Origin: Endomicrobium sp.
GTDB lineage: Bacteria; Elusimicrobiota; Endomicrobiia; Endomicrobiales; Endomicrobiaceae
DNA: 5,515 bases
Assembly (NCBI GenBank): GCA_031277075.1
Contig: JAISLV010000173.1
Span: forward strand, 1 to 5,515
Reading direction: 5' to 3'
Positions 1 to 4,621 of the stretch are shown in pieces; positions within the stretch are counted from its first letter, which is position 1; the number at the start of each line of letters is the position of its first letter. The position numbers and the translations under genes are program-made. The notes beneath the pieces are model-generated. The model was given only the letters and a program-made list of their open reading frames with translations. It was not told where the DNA came from and made no database searches.

Positions 1-106
1 CCTCAACCGCGACAAAGGTTATTTCAGGAACTTCAATTATCACAGGTTGATTTTTGGGTGAATATAATTCTTTATATTCTTTCTTATAATCCAATACGTT
101 TGCCAT
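1..106 (-). CDS. GyrI-like small-molecule-binding domain protein, N-terminal fragment (cut by window edge)
   Basis: The first 35 codons are visible, starting with ATG at 104-106 and leaving the window at base 1 without a stop. The translation begins MANVLDYKKEYKELYSPKN and continues with a proline-rich turn and a short hydrophobic strand (IIEVPEITFVAVE). This matches the usual start of stand-alone GyrI-like proteins, which open with 'DYKKEYK.LY.PK..P..I.VP...F' before the first beta strand. Members of that family have the SOUL/GyrI ligand-binding fold; some bind drugs or other hydrophobic small molecules and many have no known role. An AAGGAG lies at 121-126, 14 nt before the start, which is a longer spacing than normal, so the start rests mainly on the family match. 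It is co-directional with pta but 177 bp away, so it may have its own promoter. With only the N-terminus visible the call is moderately sure. Confidence 0.7.
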   Translation of the reverse strand, partial: MANVLDYKKEYKELYSPKNQPVIIEVPEITFVAVE

Positions 107-220
107 TGTTCTTTCGTTCGCTCCTTGCGTGCAGGCTTTTCTTTCGTTTTCTTTATTGCTCATTATCGTTATTATTAAAAAAAATCGGTGCAAAGGTAAG
201 CTTTTTTGTCTGATACACCA

Positions 221-286
221 TGGGGTGTCTCTAAAAACCCTAACGCCCGTCATTACCGCGCCATGCATCTATGCGTCCATGCGTCA
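221..286 (-). repeat. Element end fragment joined to ATGCRTCY octamer tract, downstream of pta
   Basis: Positions 227-251 are an exact 25-bp reverse-complement match to the right end of the full elements (4057-4081 and its equivalent near 4508-4532). The outermost bases (TGGGGTG at 221-227) are slightly decayed compared with TGGGCG. After 251 the similarity stops. At 261-285 a 25-bp block follows that is repeated exactly at 1346-1370; it consists of octamers ATGCATCT, ATGCGTCC and ATGCGTCA. The tract runs into the pta stop codon at 284-286. The rest of the element is missing. Confidence 0.75.
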
Positions 287-1288
287 TTTTTGTAAAAGCA
301 TAACCGCGCTTATGAAATATATGTCTTCGGCATTGCAGCCTCTGCTTAGGTCGCTTACGGGCAGAGATAAACCTTGAATTATAGGACCTAAAGCCTGAAA
401 CCCTCCGAGCCGTTCCGCCATTTTATAGCAAATGTTTCCCGTGTTTAAATCGGGGAAAATAAAGACGTTTGTTTTTCCCGCAGTGCTTGAAAGAGGAGCT
501 TTCCTTTTTGCGATGTCTGGAACAATTGAAGCGTCAAACTGAAGTTCGCCGTCTATATTTACGTTTTTTACGCCTTCAAAATATTTTTTCGTCTGCGCGC
601 AGGCGTCTATCACTTTGTCAAGCATTTCGTTTTTTGCGCTGCCTTTAGTTGAGAAAGAAAGAAAAGAGGCATTCGCTTCTCTATTTGGAAAAAGTTTTTG
701 GAAATTGTTTATTGCGGCGGCGGCAATATCTTTAAGCCCCGCTGCGTCCGGGTTAGGGTTTACGCCGCAATCTGCAAACAAAACGGGCTCTTTTATAAAT
801 TTTGAATTTTCGGGCGGCAGCATTAAAAAATAAGACGATATAAGTTTAAACCCTTGCGCTACGCCTACAATATATATGCCCGCTCTTAAAACTTCCGCAG
901 TATCGTAGACCGCGCCGCAGACGCAGGCGTCGCACTTGCCGCTTTTTAAATACATCATCGCAAAATAAAGCGGTTTGTTTAAAAGAGCTAAAGCGTCGTC
1001 GGGGTTCATTCCTTTTTTTGCTCTCGCGCTGACAAAAGCCTCTATTTTCTCTTCGTCAAGCAGCGCTCTGTCTATTTTTATAACTTCAACGCCCGTTAAG
1101 TCAACGCCTTGCGCAGCGGCGGCGGAGTAGACGGCTTGAGCGTCTTGCGCAGGAAGAACTACAGACGCCGCGCCGTCTCTAGTAAGGTCTTGGGCGGCTT
1201 TTAAAATTCTTGGGTCAAGGCTTTCAGGCAGTATAACTTTCCCTTTAACTTTTTTTGCAAGCGATAAAACATGTTCTCTAATGTCCAT
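284..1288 (-). CDS. pta: Phosphate acetyltransferase (phosphotransacetylase)
   Basis: Catalyses acetyl-CoA + phosphate <-> acetyl phosphate + CoA in the cytoplasm; with acetate kinase it makes ATP from acetyl-CoA or, in reverse, activates acetate. The 334-residue product is full length for the short, single-domain Pta/EutD class, with no N-terminal DRTGG or CobB-like regulatory part. Visible family signatures are VILPES at 18-23, EVLRAGI at 132-138 (R135 corresponds to a CoA-contacting arginine), DGELQFDAS at 247-255, PDLNTGNICYKMAERLG at 279-295 and GPIIQGLSLPVSDLSRGC at 301-318. S315, R316 and D322 keep the spacing of the catalytic Ser309/Arg310/Asp316 of the Methanosarcina thermophila enzyme. 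The ATG start has AGGAG 5 nt upstream (1294-1298). The gene follows the acyl-CoA synthetase on the same strand after 197 bp of repeats, with no clear terminator between them, so co-transcription is possible. No acetate kinase is present. Its TGA stop lies at the edge of an octamer repeat. The enzyme could prefer propionyl or butyryl substrates; sequence alone does not settle this. Confidence 0.95.
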   Translation of the reverse strand: MDIREHVLSLAKKVKGKVILPESLDPRILKAAQDLTRDGAASVVLPAQDAQAVYSAAAAQGVDLTGVEVIKIDRALLDEEKIEAFVSARAKKGMNPDDALALLNKPLYFAMMYLKSGKCDACVCGAVYDTAEVLRAGIYIVGVAQGFKLISSYFLMLPPENSKFIKEPVLFADCGVNPNPDAAGLKDIAAAAINNFQKLFPNREANASFLSFSTKGSAKNEMLDKVIDACAQTKKYFEGVKNVNIDGELQFDASIVPDIAKRKAPLSSTAGKTNVFIFPDLNTGNICYKMAERLGGFQALGPIIQGLSLPVSDLSRGCNAEDIYFISAVMLLQK

Positions 1289-1300
1289 AAAATCTCCTAG

Positions 1301-1380
1301 TAGTAGACGTCTCTAAAAATCCATAATTGCAGTTTCGCGTCGTTACCATGCATCTATGCGTCCATGCGTCTATGCATCCG
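1301..1380 (-). repeat. Element end fragment joined to four-unit octamer tract, between synthetase and pta
   Basis: Positions 1301-1322 match the reverse complement of the full elements' right end in 19 of 22 positions, including the outer TAGT. After about 23 bp of unrelated sequence comes a tandem tract at 1348-1379: ATGCATCT, ATGCGTCC, ATGCGTCT, ATGCATCC. The block at 1346-1370 is identical to 261-285. The arrangement (element end, short spacer, octamers) is the same and in the same orientation as the unit downstream of pta. The element edge lies 2 bp from the pta ribosome binding site. Confidence 0.7.
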
Positions 1381-1391
1381 TTTTTGTCATC

Positions 1392-1493
1392 GCCTAGCTG
1401 CCCGGCTGCTTATGCTGCTCGTTGTCGTTTTTGCCTGCGTTTGTTGATATTTGCCGTTTCAGCAGTTGCCTAGCTACCCGGCTGCCTAGCTGC
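1392..1493. repeat. 18-bp interspersed repeat GCCTAGCTRCCCGGCTGC
   Basis: Two copies of an 18-bp unit occur at 1392-1409 and 1468-1485, differing by one base (G or A at the ninth position). The second is followed by an overlapping partial copy at 1484-1493. The synthetase stop codon (1486-1488) and its last two codons lie inside the partial copy. The 58 bp between the copies (1410-1467) shows nothing recognisable. The unit contains CCCGG and AGC/GCT arms but no convincing terminator hairpin with a T-run. Confidence 0.7.
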
Positions 1494-3159
1494 GTTTATT
1501 GCCGCCGTTTCCGTCGGCTTCCCTTATTTCCACTCTTCTTATTTTTCCGCTTATAGTTTTTGGAAGTTCTTTTACAAACTCTATAATTCGCGGATACTTA
1601 TACGGAGCGGTAGTTTTTTTGACGTGTTCTTGAAGCTGCGCGACAAGTTTCGGGCTTGCCTCATATCCTTTTGCAAGCACGACGGTCGCTTTCACAATCG
1701 CGCCTCTTTCTTCGTCTGGAACGCCTGTCACCGCGCACTCTAAAACGCTCGGGTGTTCTATCAATGCGCTTTCCACTTCAAAGGGTCCTATTCTATACCC
1801 CGAACTTTTTATTACGTCGTCGGAACGACCTACAAACCACAAATATCCGTCTTCGTCTTTATAGGCAATATCGCCTGTGTCGTATATGCCGTTGTTCCAA
1901 ACGGTTTTTGTCAAAGCCTCGTCTTTATAATATCCGCAAAAAAGTCCTGCGGGTTTTCCTTTGTCCGTTCTTATTACAAGCCGTCCCTCTTCGCCGGGTT
2001 CGCAAGGGTTGTTTTCGCCGTCTATTATGTCAACGTCCCAGCCCGCCGCAGGTTTGCCCATAGACCCCGCTTTAGGTTTCATCCAAGGGAAAGTTGCCGC
2101 AAAAAGAACGGTTTCCGTCTGCCCGAACCCCTCTTTTATTTCAAGTCCCGTCGCCTTTTTAAATTGGTGAAACACTTCGGGGTTTAAAGGTTCGCCCGCA
2201 GTTTCGGCGTATTTTAATTTTGACAAATCGTATTTAGAGAGGTCTTCTTTTATCAAATGCCTGTAAATGGTAGGCGGCGCGCAAAAAGAATTCACGCCGT
2301 GTTTAGACATAACGCTAAGAAGACGGTCGGAATGAAATCTTTCGTAATCGTAGACAAAAATACAGGCGCCGCAAATCCATTGCCCGTAAAGTTTGCCCCA
2401 TGCGGCTTTACCCCAGCCGGTGTCTGCTACGGTAAGATGAACGCTTTCGTCGTCTAAATCGTGCCAAAACTTTGCCGTAATTATATGCCCGAGCGCATAT
2501 GACGAATCGTGGTAGACCATCTTTGGCAGTCCCGTAGTGCCTGAAGTAAAATATAGAAGAAAAGGGTCGGCGGTTTTTAAGGCGTCTGCGCCGTAAGGGC
2601 GGTTGAAAACGCTTGAAAATTTTTCAACTTCTTTTGAATATTCAAGCCAATTTTCAACTTTCCCGTTGACGCAAACCAAATGTTTTAATTGCGGCAGGCT
2701 TTTTTTAGCTTCGTTTATTACGTCGCTTATTCTTTTGTCAGCGGCGGCGACTATCATTTTAATATCGGCGGCTTCGCATCTGTATTGAACGTCTTTAACA
2801 GTCAAAAGATGAGTGGCGGGGATAACCAAAGCGCCTATTTTATGCAAAGCGATTATTGTAAACCAATACTCGTAGCGGCGTTTAAGCATAAGCATTACGG
2901 CGTCGCCTTTTTTTATCCCTAAAGACTTAAAAAAGTTCGCGGCTTTTGCGCTCTCTTTTTTAATGTCGGCAAAAGTAAAGGTTTTTTCCCGCCCGCTTTC
3001 GTCGCTCCAAATCATAGCTTTTTTGTCGGGCGCCGCGTTTGCCGTTTCGTCTACTATGTCAAATCCGAAATTAAAATCTTCAGGGATTTGTATTTTACAG
3101 TTTTCAATAAAATCTTCGTAAGAATCGTATTTTATTTTAACGTATCTATCGGCTAACAT
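1486..3159 (-). CDS. AMP-forming acyl-CoA synthetase, medium-chain (ACSM/MACS-like) type
   Basis: Activates a carboxylic acid with ATP and CoA to acyl-CoA, AMP and pyrophosphate, through an acyl-adenylate, in the cytoplasm. The 557-residue product has the whole ANL-superfamily set: phosphate-binding loop YFTSGTTGLPK (203-213), GFGQTET (344-350), YDTGD (426-430), the hinge-region motif GRSDDVIKSSGYRIGPFEVES starting at 444, and PKTISGKIRR (533-542) with the adenylation lysine K539. ADTGWGKAAWGKLYGQW near 245-261 is typical of the medium-chain or ACSM branch rather than of acetyl-CoA synthetase. The true substrate (short or medium chain, branched or aromatic acid) cannot be read from the sequence. 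The ATG has GGAGAG 8 nt upstream (3168-3173). It lies 62 bp downstream of the XRE-cupin gene, a pairing seen in many anaerobes, so that regulator probably controls it. The TAG stop and final Arg-Ser codons come from an 18-bp repeat, suggesting the C-terminus was altered by repeat insertion beyond the catalytic lysine. Confidence 0.93.
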   Translation of the reverse strand: MLADRYVKIKYDSYEDFIENCKIQIPEDFNFGFDIVDETANAAPDKKAMIWSDESGREKTFTFADIKKESAKAANFFKSLGIKKGDAVMLMLKRRYEYWFTIIALHKIGALVIPATHLLTVKDVQYRCEAADIKMIVAAADKRISDVINEAKKSLPQLKHLVCVNGKVENWLEYSKEVEKFSSVFNRPYGADALKTADPFLLYFTSGTTGLPKMVYHDSSYALGHIITAKFWHDLDDESVHLTVADTGWGKAAWGKLYGQWICGACIFVYDYERFHSDRLLSVMSKHGVNSFCAPPTIYRHLIKEDLSKYDLSKLKYAETAGEPLNPEVFHQFKKATGLEIKEGFGQTETVLFAATFPWMKPKAGSMGKPAAGWDVDIIDGENNPCEPGEEGRLVIRTDKGKPAGLFCGYYKDEALTKTVWNNGIYDTGDIAYKDEDGYLWFVGRSDDVIKSSGYRIGPFEVESALIEHPSVLECAVTGVPDEERGAIVKATVVLAKGYEASPKLVAQLQEHVKKTTAPYKYPRIIEFVKELPKTISGKIRRVEIREADGNGGNKRS

Positions 3160-3221
3160 TGTATTTTCTCTCCATTTGCGGTTAATGTTTTTCCGTTCTG
3201 CTTGCGGCTGGGGTTTTTTGT

Positions 3222-3773
3222 TTAAAGTATTACCGCTAAAAATTTTGCGGTTTTGCCGCCCATAGCCGACATTGTGTGGCTGTAGTCAGAATCAAAATAT
3301 ATGCTGTCGCCTTCTTCTAAAATATATTCTTTGCCGTCGTGTATTATTTTAACCGAACCTTCTAAAACATAATTAAACTCATGCCCGTGATGAGAATAGG
3401 CATGAGCGGGTTTATCTTTTGAAGGTTCTACGCTTACAAGAAAAATTTCGGCTTTTTTATGAACAAAATTATAAGCTAAATCGTGGTATTTGTATTCTTT
3501 TCTTCTCTCAATGCTTAGCCCTTTGCCTTTTTTTACAGCGCAAACTCTTTGAAGTTTAGGTTCGCCGCCCGTAAGCAAAGCCGTAAGCTCAACCTTATAC
3601 GTTTGAGAAATCGCAGATAAAACGCTTACGGGAATGTCTGCTTCCCCTTTTTCGTATTCAACATATGTTTCAAGGTCAAGGTTTATGCTTTTTGCAAAAT
3701 CCTGCGCCGAAAGTTCCGATATTTCGCGCATAGCTTTAATCCGTTGCCCTATTTGTTTGAGAGCGTCGCTCAT
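3222..3773 (-). CDS. XRE-family transcriptional regulator with C-terminal cupin sensor domain
   Basis: A 183-residue two-domain regulator. Residues about 5-62 are a Cro/C1-type helix-turn-helix (IGQRIKAMRE, then LSAQDFAKSINLDLETYVEYEKGEADIPVSVLSAI). Residues about 105-183 are a cupin barrel: HHGHEFNYVLEGSVKI at 128-143 and EEGDSIYFDSDYSHTM at 153-168. H128, E132 and H166 sit at the expected metal-ligand positions; the first histidine of the classical HxH is Tyr126, as is common in this subfamily. These proteins are thought to repress or activate a neighbouring gene in response to a small ligand; here the likely target is the synthetase 62 bp downstream, plus autoregulation. I chose ATG 3771-3773 over the in-frame ATG at 3842: the upstream 23 residues (basic and aromatic, no family similarity) overlap a likely leader, whereas 3773 gives the usual family N-terminus and has a purine-rich GGGGGGAAGA just before it. 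Confidence 0.9.
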   Translation of the reverse strand: MSDALKQIGQRIKAMREISELSAQDFAKSINLDLETYVEYEKGEADIPVSVLSAISQTYKVELTALLTGGEPKLQRVCAVKKGKGLSIERRKEYKYHDLAYNFVHKKAEIFLVSVEPSKDKPAHAYSHHGHEFNYVLEGSVKIIHDGKEYILEEGDSIYFDSDYSHTMSAMGGKTAKFLAVIL

Positions 3774-3783
3774 TCTTCCCCCC
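3774..3783 (-). promoter_or_regulatory. Ribosome binding site that decides the XRE-cupin start
   Basis: On the minus strand GGGGGGAAGA directly precedes the ATG at 3773, with the G-run 4 nt from the start codon. It is not a perfect AGGAGG but is the only purine-rich tract near a candidate start. The in-frame ATG 69 nt upstream lacks an equivalent site. Confidence 0.5.
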
Positions 3784-3792
3784 TGTTTTAAA

Positions 3793-3805
3793 CGTCTTGC
3801 AAAAA
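3793..3805 (+). repeat. 13-bp fragment of the element's left terminus in the XRE-cupin leader
   Basis: CGTCTTGCAAAAA at 3793-3805 is identical to bases 4-16 of the full element copies at 3910 and 4356. Similarity does not clearly extend beyond it. It could be a remnant of a decayed copy or a chance match; a 13-base exact match is unlikely by chance in a window this small, but the sequence is AT-rich on one side. Confidence 0.35.
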
Positions 3806-3836
3806 TATTTTTTATTCTACAAAAAAAGGAATACCG

Positions 3837-3867
3837 CCGCAAACTTTTTCCCCTGCGGTTATTTTTT
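3837..3867 (+). terminator. Weak hairpin with T-run (candidate terminator or leader hairpin)
   Basis: CCGCA (3837-3841) pairs with TGCGG (3854-3858) around a 12-nt loop, and TTATTTTTT follows on the plus strand. A run of seven A's at 3821-3827 gives a T-run on the other strand as well, 9 nt from the stem. No plus-strand gene ends here, so if real it more likely acts in the leader of the minus-strand regulator or blocks read-through. A 5-bp stem is weak. Confidence 0.25.
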
Positions 3868-3885
3868 ACTTACAGCCTAAATTTG

Positions 3886-3899
3886 CTATAATTTTATAG
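3886..3899. promoter_or_regulatory. Perfect AT-rich inverted repeat, candidate operator for the XRE-cupin regulator
   Basis: CTATAA-TT-TTATAG is a perfect inverted repeat with 6-bp arms and a 2-bp centre. It overlaps the candidate -10 hexamer for the minus-strand operon and lies 113-126 bp upstream of the regulator's start. Dimeric XRE regulators often bind such sites on their own promoter. AT-rich palindromes are also common by chance. Confidence 0.35.
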
Positions 3900-3922
3900 T
3901 TCCATTACTGGGCGTCTTGCAA
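3893..3922 (-). promoter_or_regulatory. Candidate sigma-70-type promoter for the XRE-cupin/synthetase operon
   Basis: On the minus strand TTGCAA (3917-3922, 4 of 6 matches to TTGACA) and TATAAA (3893-3898, 5 of 6 matches to TATAAT) are separated by 18 bp. The -35 hexamer lies inside the left terminal repeat of the element at 3910, reading outwards. Transcription would give a leader of about 110 nt that includes the hairpin at 3837-3858. Other weak hexamers exist nearby, so this is tentative. Confidence 0.3.
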
Positions 3923-4085
3923 AAACCTAAGTTCGTAATTGCCGAAAATTTTGCGGCAGTTCAAAGAAGAAAACGAAGGGCGTCCTAAGAGCAAGGACGG
4001 ACAAATTTTCTGGTGCAGAAATATCGCAGAAACAATGTCGCAAGGCGCAAGGCAAAGACGGGCGTTAGGGTTTTTAGAGACGCCC
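3910..4085 (+). mobile_element. MITE-like short repeat element, copy A (176 bp)
   Basis: The element starts GGGCGTCTTGCAAAAACC and ends AGGGTTTTTAGAGACGCCC; these ends are imperfect terminal inverted repeats (about 16 of 20 positions match). It is roughly 90% identical by eye to copy B at 4356-4536, and the last 54 bp (4032-4085) are identical. It has no convincing gene; the minus-strand open frame through it is a by-product of the repeat. A direct ACT lies on each side (3907-3909 and 4086-4088), a possible short target duplication. If the flanking TA is counted, the ends extend to TACTGGGCGTC and TAGTGGGCGTC. The right end also forms its own stem (4060-4065 with 4080-4085). Confidence 0.75.
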
Positions 4086-4355
4086 ACTAAGAGACGTCCG
4101 AGAGAGAGGTAAAGAGGCAGTCTTACAAACTGCTATAGGGAAAACTCTAATTCCTATCTTTCTGCATCCTTTTTACTTATTATCTGTGGTTTTGAAAAAT
4201 TTATTTTTCTTCTTTTAGCATTTTATAAGTTTTTGAACTTAACCTTATTTCCCGCCTGCTTTCAATTAACTCCTCCCAGCTCTTAATCGTCTTTTCAACT
4301 ATTGCGCGCCTATTATAAAAATTTATTGTTTGGATTTGACGGTTGAAATATAAAA
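4086..4355. other. AT-rich spacer between the two full element copies
   Basis: These 270 bp are unique in the window. They begin with AGAGACGTCC (4090-4099), a near-copy of the last ten bases of element A, which may be a remnant of an older element end. The middle is AT-rich, without a convincing promoter, terminator or RNA gene. The right half holds the open reading frame fragment at 4201-4356 on the minus strand. Confidence 0.5.
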
Positions 4356-4356
4356 G
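4201..4356 (-). pseudogene. Unrecognised ORF fragment, possible 3' remnant of a gene interrupted by copy B
   Basis: About 51 codons of unique sequence end in TAA at 4201. The reading is charged and helix-like (RRAIVEKTIKSWEELIES, then RREIRLSSKTYKMLKEEK), more protein-like than the shadow frames around it. Upstream, the frame runs straight into element copy B, where it continues only through repeat sequence to base 4506. No start codon or ribosome binding site exists in the unique part. AGG arginine codons are used three times. I do not recognise the family. It could be the C-terminal end of a gene whose front was displaced by the element, or an open frame by chance. Confidence 0.25.
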
Positions 4357-4536
4357 GGCGTCTTGCAAAAACCTATAATGTTTGTAATTGTCGCAAATTT
4401 TGCGGTAGTTCAAAGAAGAAAATGCGAGCCGCGTCATAAGAGCAAGGACAGACAAATTTTCTGATGAAGAAATGCCGCAGAGACAATGTCGCAAGGCGCA
4501 AGGCAAAGACGGGCGTTAGGGTTTTTAGAGACGCCC
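4356..4536 (+). mobile_element. MITE-like short repeat element, copy B (181 bp)
   Basis: Same orientation and ends as copy A, with the left end GGGCGTCTTGCAAAAACC at 4356 and the right end finishing GACGCCC at 4536. It differs from A by about 14 substitutions and 5 inserted bases, mostly in the middle. It contains a perfect internal palindrome CGCAAATTTTGCG (4392-4404), imperfect in A. TATAA occurs on each side (4349-4353 and 4537-4541), two bases away from the left end, so a target duplication is possible but not clean. It has no coding potential of its own. Its right end lies 85 bp upstream of the ccdA start. Confidence 0.75.
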
Positions 4537-4572
4537 TATAACAATGTCAGCCGTTTAGGGCAAGAACAAGCG

Positions 4573-4586
4573 TTGAATGCGTTCAA
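4573..4586. promoter_or_regulatory. Small inverted repeat upstream of ccdA
   Basis: TTGAA-TGCG-TTCAA forms 5-bp arms 36 bp upstream of the ccdA start, within the only non-repeat sequence (4537-4621) available for a ccdA promoter. No well-spaced -35/-10 pair is evident there: TTGACA at 4591 lies too close to the start codon for a usual promoter. It may be an operator or chance. Confidence 0.2.
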
Positions 4587-4609
4587 ATACTTGACAAAAC
4601 GCTAAATTG

Positions 4610-4614
4610 AGGAG
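4610..4614 (+). promoter_or_regulatory. Ribosome binding site that decides the ccdA start
   Basis: AGGAG lies 7 nt before ATG 4622-4624, an ideal spacing. A longer frame could begin with TTG at 4607, but that codon overlaps the ribosome binding site, so ATG 4622 is the start. Confidence 0.85.
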
Positions 4615-4621
4615 AAATAAA

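Noticed and set aside
174..225. Terminator for pta (ACACC/GGTGT hairpin at 214-227, T8 on the minus strand near 176-183)
   Set aside because: The hairpin is not followed directly by a T-run; the T-run lies more than 30 nt further on with no good stem next to it.
1348..1470. Small plus-strand frame of about 41 codons starting in the octamer tract
   Set aside because: It is made of octamer and 18-bp repeat sequence, is cysteine-rich by composition, and has no ribosome binding site.
1348..1493. CRISPR-like array in the synthetase-pta gap
   Set aside because: The repeats are too short, tandem or irregularly spaced, with no uniform spacers and no cas genes.
3774..3842. Longer 206-residue form of the XRE-cupin protein
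   Set aside because: The extra 23 residues have no family similarity, contain the repeat fragment CGTCTTGCAAAAA, and the ATG at 3842 has no ribosome binding site.
3865..3892. Plus-strand promoter TTTACT-16-TATAAT facing copy A
   Set aside because: The -35 match is weak, there is no plus-strand gene to serve for 700 bp, and the TATAAT is half of the AT palindrome.
3905..4087. 60-codon minus-strand frame through element copy A
   Set aside because: It consists almost entirely of repeat sequence; the matching frame in copy B is broken and shifted by insertions, so there is no sign of protein-level conservation.
4607..4621. Upstream TTG start adding five residues (MRRNK) to CcdA
   Set aside because: The TTG overlaps the AGGAG ribosome binding site that serves ATG 4622 at ideal spacing.
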